From: JAICSD01 sp963836665
Lineage (GTDB): Bacteria > Acidobacteriota > Vicinamibacteria > Vicinamibacterales > 2-12-FULL-66-21
Direction: 5' to 3'
Length of the DNA: 64,000 nucleotides
Assembly (NCBI GenBank): GCA_963836665.1
Contig: CAWIKL010000001.1
Coordinates: 558,001 to 622,000 of the forward strand
Positions 1-9,445 of this stretch are shown here, piece by piece; position 1 is the stretch's first letter, and each line of letters begins with the position of its first letter. The notes under the pieces were generated by a model. The model saw nothing but the letters and a program-made list of their open reading frames with translations. It was not told where the DNA came from and ran no database searches. The position numbers were made by a program, and so were the translations under genes.

Positions 1-1
1 G

Positions 2-418
2 GTGACGATCGCCGAGGTCAAGGACGACGTCGCCGTCGCGCGGGTCACGCACGCGTGCGATGGCATCCTCGACGGCGACTACCTTGAGCCGTACACCGAT
101 CCGGTGGCGCCGGAACCGGTTGTCGGCGGCGAGCCCGATTACGCGCATCCCGCCCGCATCGTGATGGCGGACGAGAAGATGCAAACGGGCGCGGCCGGTA
201 CCTTGATGCTGATCAACCGCGGCAGCGATCACGGCGTGCACGCCGGGCAGAGCCTCACGATCTTCCGCGACACGGTCGCGGGCGCGGGGCCCGTGTTCGA
301 GGTCGGACGCGCCACGATCCTGTCGGTGCGGCCGCAGACGTCCCTCATCCGCGTCGAAGCGTCGCGCGACGCTGTTTACATCGGCGACCTCGCGGCGATT
401 CATCACATCCAGCCCTAG
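2..418 (+). CDS. C-terminal part of a hypothetical protein (5' end outside window)
   Basis: The reading frame is already open at the left edge and ends at a TAG at 416-418, so only the last ~138 residues are visible. This part is a small beta-rich domain with a phrase on being a repeated-use value (GRATILSVRP...) typical of C-terminal domains that follow LysM or FlgT-like regions in envelope proteins, but this assignment is weak. No membrane segment is visible. It converges on pgsA with only 24 bp between the stops. Function is not recognised. Confidence 0.6.
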   Translation: MTIAEVKDDVAVARVTHACDGILDGDYLEPYTDPVAPEPVVGGEPDYAHPARIVMADEKMQTGAAGTLMLINRGSDHGVHAGQSLTIFRDTVAGAGPVFEVGRATILSVRPQTSLIRVEASRDAVYIGDLAAIHHIQP

Positions 419-442
419 GGGAGGGCCGCGACGCGCCCTCTT

Positions 443-991
443 CTACCCCAATCGCACGAATTTTCTGTAGTAGTCCACGCCCGAGATGGTCGCCGTGACG
501 AGCGCGACCCATAAGGCGACCGTTCCGACGATGTAGAACTGCTCCAGGTGATCCTGTCCGAGAATGAGTGCCAGGATCGCGACCACTTCGGCGAGCATCT
601 TCAACTTGCCCATTGGCGAGGCGGGAATGACCACTCCTTTGCCATGCGCGATGCCACGCAAAACCGTGACGGCGAACTCGCGGCCGAGGATGACCGCGAC
701 CATCCAGGCCGGGGCCAGGTCCATCTGGACGAGGGAGACGAGCGCCGCGGTGATGAGCAGCTTGTCGGCAAACGGATCCATCAGCTGGCCAAGCGTTGTG
801 ATCTGCTTGCGCCGCCGTGCCAGGTAGCCGTCGAGCACGTCAGTCAGTGCTGCGATGCCGAAGATGGCTGCGCCGACCAGTTCCTTCCGCACGCCGAAGA
901 TGAGCCGCCCCTCGAACTTGGTCAGCAGGACGACGACGAGCAGTGGGACGAGAAAAATCCTGCCGACGGTCAGCGCGTTCGGAAGGTTCAT
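443..991 (-). CDS. pgsA: CDP-diacylglycerol-glycerol-3-phosphate 3-phosphatidyltransferase
   Basis: This enzyme makes phosphatidylglycerol phosphate from CDP-diacylglycerol and glycerol-3-phosphate in the inner membrane. The 182-residue protein has the complete CDP-alcohol phosphatidyltransferase signature, DG-x2-AR-x8-G-x3-D-x3-D, at about residues 58-81, and several hydrophobic segments. The start at 991 (MNLPNALT) is the family's usual N-terminus; the frame stays open far upstream to 1906, but that extension lies antisense to the sugar nucleotidyltransferase gene and is an artefact. It is divergent from the gene at 1034, with only 42 bp between the two starts. Confidence 0.93.
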   Translation of the reverse strand: MNLPNALTVGRIFLVPLLVVVLLTKFEGRLIFGVRKELVGAAIFGIAALTDVLDGYLARRRKQITTLGQLMDPFADKLLITAALVSLVQMDLAPAWMVAVILGREFAVTVLRGIAHGKGVVIPASPMGKLKMLAEVVAILALILGQDHLEQFYIVGTVALWVALVTATISGVDYYRKFVRLG

Positions 992-1033
992 TCTTGGCGC
1001 GATTCTATCAAAAGCATAAGATAGGAGATTGTC

Positions 1034-2086
1034 ATGAAGGCTATCCTCCTCGCCGGCGGCAAGGGCACGCGGCTGCGGCCGCTCACGGTGCACACGCCGA
1101 AACCGATCGTGCCGATCCTGAATCGGCCATTCCTCTACTACCAGATCGACCTGTTGAAGCAGATCCCGGAGATCGACGAGGTCATCCTCAGTCTCAACTA
1201 CCAGCCGCGGCGGATCGAAGAGATCTTCGGCGAGGGCGAGGGGCTGGGCATCCGCGTCCGCTACGTGGTCGAGCCGATGCCGCTTGGCACCGGCGGCGCG
1301 ATCCGCTACGCCGGCGACTCGCTGACCGAGTCGGTCGTTGTGTTCAACGGGGACGTACTGACCCAGGTCGACCTCGGCGCCGTGCTCCGGCTGCACCGCG
1401 AGCGCAAGGCGAAGGCGACGATCGTGCTGACGCCGGTCGAGAATCCGCGCGCCTACGGCCTGGTCGAGACCGACGCGCAGGGCAACGTCAGCCGGTTCCT
1501 CGAAAAGCCCGGCGAGGACGAGATCACCTGCAATACGATCAACGCGGGCATCTACGTGCTCGAGCCCGACACCTTCGATCGCATTCCGAAGGATACGGCC
1601 TGGTCGATCGAGCGAAGCTATTTCCCGTCGTTGATCGAGCGCGGGGAGACCTTCGTCGCCTACGTCTACGACGGCTACTGGATCGACATCGGCACGCCCG
1701 GCAAGTACCTGCAGGTCCATCGCGACATCATGGACGGCCGCTACGCGGCGCCGCCGTTCAACGGCACACCGTCGGCATGGGTCTCGCCGGAGGCACGCAT
1801 CGACCCTGGCGTCGAGATCCACGGCCCCTGCTTCATCGACGAGGGATCGGTCATCAAGGCGGGGGCAAAGATCCTCCCCTACTCGGTCATCGGCCGCCAG
1901 ACCCACATCGAGGAAGGGGCCGTCGTCGACGGGGCCATCGTCTGGCCGAACGGCTGGATCGGCGCCGACGCGGCGCTACACGGCTCGATCCTCGGCCGGA
2001 ACGTGCATATCGGGCGCAACGCCGTCCTCCGCTCACCCGCCGTACTCGGCGACAAGACGGTCATCACCGACTTCTCACACTTCTGA
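1034..2086 (+). CDS. NDP-sugar pyrophosphorylase (mannose-1-phosphate guanylyltransferase-like)
   Basis: This nucleotidyltransferase joins a sugar-1-phosphate to a nucleotide for glycan or exopolysaccharide synthesis. The N-terminus holds the GGKGTRLRPLT nucleotide-binding signature (residues 7-17), with the NGD metal-binding region near residue 110. The last ~110 residues form a left-handed beta-helix of hexapeptide repeats. The length of 350 residues is normal for the family. A TAGGAG ribosome site lies just before the ATG. The stop is one base before the ATG of the next gene, so the two are translationally coupled. GDP-mannose is the likely product but the nucleotide cannot be fixed from sequence alone. 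Confidence 0.9.
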   Translation: MKAILLAGGKGTRLRPLTVHTPKPIVPILNRPFLYYQIDLLKQIPEIDEVILSLNYQPRRIEEIFGEGEGLGIRVRYVVEPMPLGTGGAIRYAGDSLTESVVVFNGDVLTQVDLGAVLRLHRERKAKATIVLTPVENPRAYGLVETDAQGNVSRFLEKPGEDEITCNTINAGIYVLEPDTFDRIPKDTAWSIERSYFPSLIERGETFVAYVYDGYWIDIGTPGKYLQVHRDIMDGRYAAPPFNGTPSAWVSPEARIDPGVEIHGPCFIDEGSVIKAGAKILPYSVIGRQTHIEEGAVVDGAIVWPNGWIGADAALHGSILGRNVHIGRNAVLRSPAVLGDKTVITDFSHF

Positions 2087-2087
2087 C

Positions 2088-3446
2088 ATGCCGATCAATT
2101 CCAACATCTTCAAGGCCTATGACGTGCGCGGGCTCTACCCGCAGGAAGTCAACGAAGAGGCAGCGCGACTGATCGGGCGAGGCTTCGTCGCCTACCTGAA
2201 CGCGAAGCGCATCGCCGTCTCGCGTGACATGCGGTTGTCGTCGCCGTCAATGGCCGCGGCGTTCATCGACGGCGCCCGTATGCAGGGCGCCGACGTCGTC
2301 GACTACGGCATGATGGGCACCGACATGCTCTACTTCGCCGTCGCACGCGACGGGCACGACGGCGGGGTGCAGATCACTGCCTCGCACAATCCGAAGGAAT
2401 ACAACGGCATCAAGATGGTGCGGAGGGAGGCGTTCCCTCTGTCCGGCGAGTCCGGCATCAACGACATCCGTGACATGATCGCCGCCAATCAGCTGCCGGA
2501 GGCCGCGGCGCGGCCGGGATCACTGACCCAGGCCGACGTCGTCGACGACTACGTGAAGCACGTCTTGTCGTTCGTCGATCTGACGCTGATCAAGCCGTTC
2601 AACGTCGTGCTCGACGCCGGCAGCGGCATCGCCGGGATGGTCGCGCCGCTGCTCTTCAAACACCTGCCGACGAAAAAGCTGACGACGCTGTGCTTCGACG
2701 TGGACGGCACGTTCCCCAATCACGAGGCCAATCCGCTGATCGAGGAGAACCGCCGTGACATCAGGGAACGGGTCATCGCCGAGAAGGCCGACATCGGCAT
2801 CGCGTGGGACGGCGACGCCGATCGCTGCTTCTTCCTCGACGGGGCGGGAGAGTTCGTTGCCGGCGATTTCATCACGGCGCTGCTCGCCGAGGCGTTCCTG
2901 ATCAAGCATCCGGGCGCCAAGATCGTCTATGACGTGCGGGCGAGCTACGCGGTCAAGGACACGGCGGCGAAGTACGGCAGCGAAGCGCTGATGAACCGCG
3001 TCGGCCACGCCTTTTTCAAGCGTCGGATGCGAGAAGACAACGCGATTTTCGGCGGCGAGGTCACCGGCCACTACTACTTCCGCGACAATTTCTACGCCGA
3101 CAACGGCTTCATTCCGGCGCTCTTGATCCTGGAGTTGATGTCACGCAAGGGACAGACGCTGCGCGAGCTGCTGGCGCCGCTGCGCGCGAAGTACTTCATC
3201 TCCGGGGAAATCAACACCAAGCTTGCCGACATGACGCGGGCACAGCAGAAAATCGACGCGCTCGCGGCCAAGTACCAGGCCGGCACGGTCTACACGATGG
3301 ACGGTGTCTCGGCCGAATTTCCCGACTGGCATTTCAACGTGCGCGGCTCGAACACGGAGCCGATGCTCCGACTGAACCTCGAAGCGACGACCGGGAAGGA
3401 GATGGAGGAAAAGCGCGACGAGCTGCTCGCGTTCATCAGATCCTGA
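2088..3446 (+). CDS. manB: Phosphomannomutase/phosphoglucomutase
   Basis: This alpha-D-phosphohexomutase interconverts hexose-6-phosphate and hexose-1-phosphate and would feed the nucleotidyltransferase encoded immediately upstream. The 452-residue protein has the phosphoserine loop TASHNP (near residue 100), the metal loop DGDADR (near residue 243), and the C-terminal phosphate-binding RGSNTEP (near residue 425). All three are intact. It is coupled to the upstream gene with a one-base gap and is followed 17 bp later by tRNA-Gly. The symbol follows the usual bacterial naming; activity on mannose against glucose phosphates is not resolved. Confidence 0.92.
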   Translation: MPINSNIFKAYDVRGLYPQEVNEEAARLIGRGFVAYLNAKRIAVSRDMRLSSPSMAAAFIDGARMQGADVVDYGMMGTDMLYFAVARDGHDGGVQITASHNPKEYNGIKMVRREAFPLSGESGINDIRDMIAANQLPEAAARPGSLTQADVVDDYVKHVLSFVDLTLIKPFNVVLDAGSGIAGMVAPLLFKHLPTKKLTTLCFDVDGTFPNHEANPLIEENRRDIRERVIAEKADIGIAWDGDADRCFFLDGAGEFVAGDFITALLAEAFLIKHPGAKIVYDVRASYAVKDTAAKYGSEALMNRVGHAFFKRRMREDNAIFGGEVTGHYYFRDNFYADNGFIPALLILELMSRKGQTLRELLAPLRAKYFISGEINTKLADMTRAQQKIDALAAKYQAGTVYTMDGVSAEFPDWHFNVRGSNTEPMLRLNLEATTGKEMEEKRDELLAFIRS

Positions 3447-3463
3447 TAAAATCGCAGCTCGAA

Positions 3464-3534
3464 GCGGGCTTAGCATAGTGGTAATGTCCTGGCTTCCCAA
3501 GCCAGTTAGACGGGTTCGATCCCCGTAGCCCGCT
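3464..3534 (+). tRNA. tRNA-Gly (anticodon CCC)
   Basis: A 71-nt cloverleaf is visible. The acceptor arms GCGGGCT (3464-3470) and AGCCCGC (3527-3533) pair fully, and the discriminator is T. The anticodon stem CTGGC/GCCAG encloses the loop TTCCCAA, giving anticodon CCC for GGG glycine codons. The T-loop region GGTTCGATCC is canonical. CCA is not encoded. Its 3' part is the left attachment core of a genomic island and is duplicated at 24558-24604. Confidence 0.97.
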
Positions 3535-3535
3535 C
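3489..3535 (+). other. attL core: 3' end of tRNA-Gly, duplicated at attR
   Basis: These 47 bases, from the anticodon stem to one base past the discriminator, are identical to 24558-24604. Duplication of a tRNA 3' end at the two borders of a block carrying a tyrosine recombinase is the classic signature of site-specific integration. The tRNA itself is left complete at this end. Confidence 0.9.
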
Positions 3536-3550
3536 TTCACTTTTTGAGTC

Positions 3551-3576
3551 CCGGCGTAAATTTCCGGCGTAAATTT
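3551..3576 (+). repeat. Two tandem 13-bp repeats, probable integrase arm sites (left end)
   Basis: CCGGCGTAAATTT occurs twice back to back (3551-3563 and 3564-3576), 16 bp beyond the att core. Near copies occur four times beside the integrase gene at 24359-24460. Repeats of this size at both ends of an island next to a tRNA fit arm-type binding sites for a lambda-family integrase. This is inferred from position; no binding is shown. Confidence 0.65.
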
Positions 3577-3705
3577 GCAGGGTTCGTTGCGGGGATGCGC
3601 CTCAGGCGGCGCGAGGGCAGTCGAAGACACGCCCATTGAGCGCAAACCCTTTCAAGTAAGACGGTGAGATCGCGAAAGCCGCCCTGCTGGGCGTCGCGAT
3701 GTCTG

Positions 3706-3957
3706 TCAGGCGATGCGGCGCCGACGCGTCACGAGCGGCAGCATCTCGCCCGAAGCGAAGCGCTCGACCAAACGGCGGGCGTAGCGTGGATGACGGTCGA
3801 GCTTCGGTAGTCGCGGAATCGGGAACGCGCCGCGTTGTTCCAAGCGACGGATCTGCTTCGGTGTGATCTTGAGGGCCCGGGCAACCTCGTCGATCAACAT
3901 CACGTCGGTGGGGTCGGCAAAACGTTCCATCCCGTCTCCAAGGCGATCAAACATCAC
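3706..3957 (-). CDS. Small helix-turn-helix protein, excisionase-like
   Basis: The 83-residue protein has a MerR/excisionase-type helix-turn-helix in its middle (about residues 20-60: LIDEVARALKITPKQIRRLEQ followed by a wing) and an arginine-rich C-terminus. It sits 170 bp inside the left border of the island, opposite the integrase at the right border. This is a common place for a recombination directionality factor. The fold is well supported; the excisionase role is inferred from size and position. It could also be a local repressor. Confidence 0.7.
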   Translation of the reverse strand: MMFDRLGDGMERFADPTDVMLIDEVARALKITPKQIRRLEQRGAFPIPRLPKLDRHPRYARRLVERFASGEMLPLVTRRRRIA

Positions 3958-4250
3958 CCCCGCAACTGTACGCCCGGTTTTGCGAATCCTCTTTCTGTCG
4001 CGGACGCCTGAAAGCTCCTGAAGTCACCTGCGTCCTTCTGAATCCATCGATATTGAACTTGACAGCGTTGATATGCCTACCTCGGAACTGACGGCGCTCG
4101 ACTGCCTCCTCTGAGGAGCTACCAGACGCAGCTGTCGCCTCGCCTTTGAAACGCCTCGATCGAATCGGTTGTCAGGCATCGCGGTCCTGGCAGGACTGGG
4201 TCACGCGCCACCGCTCCGGCCACCGACCGATTTTGTGTGTCTAATGAGGA
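3958..4250. other. Gap without a recognisable gene
   Basis: About 290 bp inside the left part of the island. Codon patterns on both strands do not look coding, and no repeat, hairpin or promoter stands out beyond a possible leader for the divergent HTH gene. Confidence 0.5.
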
Positions 4251-4805
4251 ATGCCGCTGAGAAGCCTCGTCCCCGCGGTTGGGCTGGCACAATCGGTAGT
4301 CGCGAGGCCTGGCTTCGAGGTTGCGCCTGCGGACCAACGGGTGTGGCAGCTGCAGCAAGCCGAACGCGCCCGTCAAGACGCGGCGACGCAGGCCGCCGGC
4401 GCGCCGCCGAGCGCCGCGACCGTCCGAGCGCTCCTGCAGCTCCATCGTGTCGACGACGCGCTCGATGCCCTCCTGCGCGTCGTGACCGAGAGACCTGACG
4501 AAGGGCCCGCTGCGTTGCGGGGGCTCGACCCTTCGCGAAACTTCTCGGACGGCACGCGCGACTACTCCTCACAACTGACGTCGGTTTTCGCGGCGGCGCA
4601 CATGCAGGCGGAGCGTCTGCCGAGGGAAGAGGCGGCTGTGCTCGAGTTTGCGCTCGTCGATGCGGAAGGCGTGCTACACCGCGGCAGCGACGCCTTGCGC
4701 CAACGCGCACGCGCCGTGGCCGATCGCTATGCCGGCACGCACGCCGCCGCGCTGGCCGACGCAGCTGAAGACGATGCGCCGTGTCGGCCCGCCTCCGCTC
4801 GGTGA
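4251..4805 (+). CDS. Hypothetical protein
   Basis: This frame encodes 184 residues, largely helical and rich in Ala, Arg and Glu. The part from about residue 30 onward (QLQQAERARQ..., RVDDALDALLRV, LPREEAAVLEF) reads like a genuine soluble helical protein; the first 25 residues are less convincing and the start is uncertain. The 3' end overlaps the small ribbon-helix-helix-like gene at 4774 by 32 bp, which suggests coupling. No family is recognised. It may be a cargo gene of the island. Confidence 0.4.
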   Translation: MPLRSLVPAVGLAQSVVARPGFEVAPADQRVWQLQQAERARQDAATQAAGAPPSAATVRALLQLHRVDDALDALLRVVTERPDEGPAALRGLDPSRNFSDGTRDYSSQLTSVFAAAHMQAERLPREEAAVLEFALVDAEGVLHRGSDALRQRARAVADRYAGTHAAALADAAEDDAPCRPASAR

Positions 4806-4953
4806 CGAGCCTCGCCAGCTGATCGCAATTCGCGTCGATCCAGGAGTGCTCGACCAGTTCCGCAAGAAAGCACGTCGCCGCCGAGTCGGGTATCAAACCC
4901 TTATCAACGAAGTCCTGGCTCGGCACGTCCGGAAGGATCTCCCGCAGGCCTGA
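4774..4953 (+). CDS. Small BrnA/ribbon-helix-helix-like protein
   Basis: The 59-residue product ends with a segment (IAIRVDPGVLDQFRKKA followed by GYQTLINEVLARHVRK) typical of the BrnA/COG3514 group of antitoxin-like DNA-binding proteins. I chose the internal ATG at 4774 because the sequence upstream in this frame is antisense-like filler overlapping the preceding gene. No BrnT-like toxin is visible beside it, so it may be an orphan antitoxin or a local regulator. Confidence 0.55.
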   Translation: MRRVGPPPLGDEPRQLIAIRVDPGVLDQFRKKARRRRVGYQTLINEVLARHVRKDLPQA

Positions 4954-5646
4954 TCATCGGAAGGCGACGACGTACGCACGTGGCCATCGCAGGTAGTGGG
5001 AGCTGCAACGGGACGAGCGCGTGATGTTCCCTGGCACGCGCAAATCGGTCGGTCGTCGACCGTTGGCGAGGTGTTCCCCTCGTACCGGCGCGGCGAAAGC
5101 ACCACCGAGCGGCTTCGAGGAGATTCCCCATGCTCTTCCTCCGCTATTCCGGAGGCGCACCCCGCGCACGCGAAGTTGGAGTGTGCATGGCGTCAAGCCC
5201 GTGTCCTGACTCCGGACGTCCAACGCCGAGAGATCCTTACACGCCTCCGGCACAAGACGACCCTGGCTCCAACGTGCCGTCCAGTCGAACCGCAGGCGGT
5301 AACGACCATTGCCGGCATGTCGCATGCTGAGCCAGTAAGCGTTCCTGGGGCAGCGATAACCGGCGCCGGCCTTTTCTGGCGCAAAAGGTGGCAATAGCGT
5401 CGCAAAACGATCCCGCTTGCGTGTGGATTCCCGGAGATGACTCCGGCCGACCGGAGACATCCGTAATTAGCGGCAGCAGCTGCAGGTAGCGCTCCGCAGC
5501 TATGCCAGATGTATTTGATGGTGATCAGCATGGCCGACTCAAGACCCGTACTTGGCAAGCAGCGTGGCAGTGACGTCGTGCGCGGGGTGGACGCGCCGGA
5601 ACGCGGTCCTGAAACCTGCTTCACGTGTCGAGAAGCCACGATTGGC
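4954..5646. other. Long gap without a convincing gene
   Basis: Nearly 700 bp in which both strands have overlapping open frames but none with family-like composition. The frames on the minus strand (4954-5460) are Arg/Ser/Gly-rich shadows. I see no clear remnant of a known protein. Confidence 0.45.
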
Positions 5647-7045
5647 ATGTGTTGGGTCCGTCACAGGTATGCACAGCGCATGGCGGCGTTGGCGATTTCT
5701 GTGTTTCTCAGTGCCGCCGCATCGGCGCAAACGCCGCAGCCGACCGAGCCCGCGACTCAGCAACCGGACAGCGTTACGCCGAGTTCGCCTCTGGCCATTC
5801 ACGTTGGCGACGCAGACTTGCTGTTCGGCGGCTTCATCGACGCCACGTCGATTCGGCGGGACGTCAATACCGGCAGCGGACTGGGCACGTCGTTTGGGAC
5901 CATCCCGTTCGGCAATACGGTGCAGGGCCACATGAACGACACGCAGTTCTCCTCGCAGAACTCGCGCCTGACGCTGCAGGCGACCAGCAAGGTTGGCGCG
6001 GCCAACCTGAAGGGCGTTCTCGAAGTGGACTTCCTTGGCAATGCCCCGAACGGCCTCAACGTCACCACGAACTCCAACACGCTGCGGATGCGCGTCTTTT
6101 GGGGTCAATACCGGCAGGGCGCGTTCGAGTTCCTGGCCGGTCAGGCGTGGAGCCTGATGACGCCGAATCGCAACGGCCTGTCGCCGGAGACAGGGGACGT
6201 GTTCTTCAGTCAAACCGTGGATCCGAATTATCAAGCGGGACTGACATGGGGACGGACGATGCAGTTCCGGTTCACGACGCATCCGAACGACAGTGTGACG
6301 GCGGCCGTCTCGATCGAGAACCCGGATCAGTATGTCGGCAGCGGCGTCAAGCTGCCGGCGGGACTCCCCTCCGGTGAGGTCGACGCTGGCGCCACGGTCA
6401 ATGACGTACCCAATTCGTTTCCCGACATCGTCGGCAAGGCCGCGTTCGACCCGAAGATCGGCCGCACGCACCAGCACATCGAAGCCGGGCTGCTCGTGCG
6501 CAGCTTCAAGACGTACAACCTCGACACGGATACAACATTCAAGAAAACGGCGATTGGTGGCGAGCTGAATGCCGCTGTCGAACCGATCCCCTCCATACGG
6601 CTGGTGGCTACGGTCTTCTACTCCTCGGGCGGCGGCCGCTACCTCGCCAACACGAACTTGCCGGACTTCATCGTGAACCAGGACGCGAGTCTCACGCTGG
6701 TGAAGACCCGGTCGTCGTTAATCGGCACAGAGATCCAGGCGGCCCACAAGACGATGCTCTATGGCTACTACAGCGCGGCGCACGCCGATCGAACCGTCGC
6801 CAGCGACGTCGACGGCAGCGCGATTGGATTTGGTGTGTCCGGATCCACCGCGGCGAATGAACAGATCGTCGAGGCGACGGCGGGCGTCACCCATACTTTC
6901 TTCCGCGACCCGAAGATCGGCGGCGTGCAGTTCATGGCGCAGTACCTCGCACGTGCGGCGCACGCCCTTCTCGGTACCCTCGGGCACGCCCGCAGATGCG
7001 TCTCTGAACATGATCTATTTGAACGTCCGTTATTTCCTGCCATGA
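5647..7045 (+). pseudogene. Outer-membrane porin-like protein, frameshifted near its C-terminus
   Basis: The product has a signal peptide ending around ASAQT, then a beta-strand-rich barrel protein of about 460 residues resembling DcaP/porin-type proteins. The frame shifts at about 6943-6945, where one extra C follows CAGTAC. Without it the protein continues SHVRRTPFSV and ends NMIYLNVRYFLP at 7045, a typical last beta-strand with aromatic end. With the extra base, an unrelated tail runs on to 7230. Loss of the last strand should stop barrel assembly. It lies upstream of the SulP gene on the same strand and could have given outer-membrane access for its substrate. The start at 5647 is a choice; 5680 is also possible. 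Confidence 0.7.
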
Positions 7046-7278
7046 CTTGTCGGCCGAGGAGGCAAGCCGATGCGATCCGCCATGACATGTTAACGGTGGC
7101 GGACGATCCGAACGCCGGCCAGGCGTTGCGGGCGGGGCTCTGCAAGTCAGAAGTTGTCGGGTCTTGTGTGTGCGGCCGCTCGTCAGCCTGCGACCCTGTC
7201 GGGCACGTCGCGGGCTGCGTTCTAACGTAACTGGCGCTGGCGGTCCGCGGCACGGTTAGGCCACGAGGAGTACAGGCG

Positions 7279-8982
7279 ATGTCCCCAACTCCGATTCCTG
7301 CCCAGGCGAGCCGGAAGGCGCCGACCTTCCGCTTTGACCTGGTGGCCGGGCTGACCGCCGCCGCGGTCGTCCTTCCCAAAGCGATGGCTTACGCGTCGGT
7401 GGCCGGCCTGCCGGTTGCGGTCGGTTTGTATACCGCTTTCATCCCGATGGCGATCTACGCGCTGCTCGGCACCTCGCGCGTGCTCAGCGTCAGTTCGACG
7501 ACGACCATCGCGATCCTCGCTGGCACGCAACTGGGACTGGCCGTGCCGGACGGCAATCCGGCGCGCCTGGTGACGGCCACGGCGATGCTGACCGTGCTGG
7601 TCGGCGCCGCGCTGGTCGTGGCGTGGCTATTGAAACTCGGCTTCGTCGCCAACTTCATCTCGACGCCGGTGCTGACCGGATTCAAGGCCGGCATCGGGTT
7701 GGTGATCGTACTCGACCAGGTGCCCAAGCTGCTAGGCATCCACATCACCAAGCACGGCTTTTTCTTCGATGCCGTCAGCGTCGTCCACCACATCCCCGAA
7801 ACCTCGACGATCACGCTGGTGGTCGCCTTGGCGACCTTCGTGGTGCTGATCGCCATGGAACGGCTGTGGCCGCACTCGCCGGCCCCGCTGGTCGCGGTGG
7901 CGGGCGGCATCGCTGCCGCGTGGTTCTTCGGGCTGGAGAAGATGAGCGTCTCGATCGTCGGGCTGATCCCGCGGGGCTTCCCGTCGCTGACCCTGCCTGA
8001 TCCTGCGCTGGCCGTACGGCTGCTGCCGGGTGCACTCGGCATCGCTTTGATGAGCTTCACTGAGTCGATCGCGGCCGGGCGCGCGTTCGCGCGCGCCGAC
8101 GATCGTCCGGTCAACGCGAACCGGGAATTGCTCGCCACCGGCGCGGCGAACCTTGCCGGCGCGCTGTTCGGCACCATGCCGTCCGGCGGAGGAACGTCGC
8201 AGACGGCGGTCGTGCGCGCCGCCGGCGGGCAGTCGCAGCTGGCCTCGCTGGTGACCGCGGGCGCCGCGCTCGCCACCATGCTGTTCCTCGCTCCGATCCT
8301 TGGCCTGATGCCCAATGCGACGCTGGCCGCGGTGGTCATCGTCTACTCGGTCGGGTTGATCAAGCCGTCGGAGTTTCGTGCGATCCGCAGCGTGCGCACG
8401 ATGGAATTCCGCTGGGCCCTGGTCGCCGGCATCGGCGTCCTGCTGCTGGGCACCCTCAAAGGCATCGTGGTGGCGATCATCGTGTCGATGATCGGACTGG
8501 CCAGCCAGTCCGCGCACCCGCGCGTGTACGTCATCGGCCGCAAGCGTGGCGAGGACGTGCTGCGACCGCTGTCCCCCGAACACAGCGACGACGAGACCTT
8601 CGAAGGCTTGCTGATCCTGCGCCCGGAAGGGCGGCTGTTCTTTGTCAATGCGCAGGCGGTGGGGCAGCAGATCCAGTCTCTGGTCGCGAAGTATCAGCCG
8701 CGCGTGTTGGTGCTGGACATGAGCCGTGTATCCGACATCGAGTACTCAGCCCTGCAGATGCTGATCGAAGGCGAGCGGCGCATGACCGAGAGCGGCGTCG
8801 AGGTGTGGTTGGCGGCGTTGAATCCTGGCGTGCTTGCGACGGTACGAAACACAGGCCTCGACGCGCGGCTTGGTCGCGAGCGCATGCTGTTCAACGCGCG
8901 CGCGGCGATCGAGCGCTACCGGGCGCGGAAGGCGACCGGCGAAAACGTGGCCGAGAGCGCATCGACCGGCGGGCTGAGGTAG
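7279..8982 (+). CDS. SulP-family inorganic anion transporter with STAS domain
   Basis: SLC26/SulP proteins move sulfate, bicarbonate or related anions across the inner membrane. The 567-residue protein has about 12-14 hydrophobic segments (residues 20-430), with the conserved N-terminal phrase LPKAMAYASVAGLP and the GGGTSQTAVVR segment in the middle. A C-terminal STAS domain (about 450-550) includes the LVLDMSRVSDIEYSAL strand. It is intact, with a GAGGAG ribosome site 5' of the ATG. Substrate is unknown; the carbonic anhydrase 6 kb away on the same island makes bicarbonate a reasonable guess only. Confidence 0.92.
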   Translation: MSPTPIPAQASRKAPTFRFDLVAGLTAAAVVLPKAMAYASVAGLPVAVGLYTAFIPMAIYALLGTSRVLSVSSTTTIAILAGTQLGLAVPDGNPARLVTATAMLTVLVGAALVVAWLLKLGFVANFISTPVLTGFKAGIGLVIVLDQVPKLLGIHITKHGFFFDAVSVVHHIPETSTITLVVALATFVVLIAMERLWPHSPAPLVAVAGGIAAAWFFGLEKMSVSIVGLIPRGFPSLTLPDPALAVRLLPGALGIALMSFTESIAAGRAFARADDRPVNANRELLATGAANLAGALFGTMPSGGGTSQTAVVRAAGGQSQLASLVTAGAALATMLFLAPILGLMPNATLAAVVIVYSVGLIKPSEFRAIRSVRTMEFRWALVAGIGVLLLGTLKGIVVAIIVSMIGLASQSAHPRVYVIGRKRGEDVLRPLSPEHSDDETFEGLLILRPEGRLFFVNAQAVGQQIQSLVAKYQPRVLVLDMSRVSDIEYSALQMLIEGERRMTESGVEVWLAALNPGVLATVRNTGLDARLGRERMLFNARAAIERYRARKATGENVAESASTGGLR

Positions 8983-9040
8983 CGCGACGAGGTCGTCCGA
9001 ATCGCCAGGCTGGCCGGAGCCGCAGACCTAGCGAGCGCCG

Positions 9041-9445
9041 CTAGTGGCCGCCGGTCTCTTTCCGTTCGCGGCGCGCAAAGCTCCGGTAGGCCCAGATGGT
9101 CAGGGAATTGGTCACCACGCCGACGACGTTCCAGACGATCACGGGACGCGACGCGATCAGCAGGCCGTAGTAGACCCAGGCAATCTGAAACACCGCCATG
9201 ATGCTCGCCATCGTCGGGTTGATGCCCTGGCTCGACCGCCGCCTGATCATCGTGACCAGATCGGGGATCGCCGCGAACGTGGTGCCGAACCCGGCGATGA
9301 AGCCCACGATCTCGGAGCGGTGGAAGGAGGGAACCAGTAGGCTTTGCGTGTCGTGAATGCCGAGGCTCGCGCAGCCGCCGAGGACGAGCGCGCCCGGCAC
9401 GAGCACCGCGAACGTCATCATCCGGTTCAGGGACGTCATGTTCAT
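9041..9445 (-). CDS. SemiSWEET/PQ-loop sugar transporter
   Basis: The last ~90 residues form the three-helix SemiSWEET unit: GFIAGFGTTFAAIPDLV, then the QGINPTMAS turn, FQIAWVYYGLLIASRPVIVWN and a final helix. SemiSWEETs form dimers that carry mono- or disaccharides across the membrane. The first ~35 residues are an extension with a lipobox-like LGGC, which may be a signal anchor or an annotation artefact. The start codon overlaps the stop of the alpha-amylase gene (ATGA), placing it last in a sugar operon running from 14746 down to 9041. Confidence 0.85.
   Translation of the reverse strand: MNMTSLNRMMTFAVLVPGALVLGGCASLGIHDTQSLLVPSFHRSEIVGFIAGFGTTFAAIPDLVTMIRRRSSQGINPTMASIMAVFQIAWVYYGLLIASRPVIVWNVVGVVTNSLTIWAYRSFARRERKETGGH

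Noticed and set aside
992..1906. Upstream extension of the pgsA frame to nearly 490 codons
   Set aside because: It lies antisense to the well-supported nucleotidyltransferase gene, and the extra part is Arg/Asp/Ala-rich without family likeness. The normal pgsA start is at 991.
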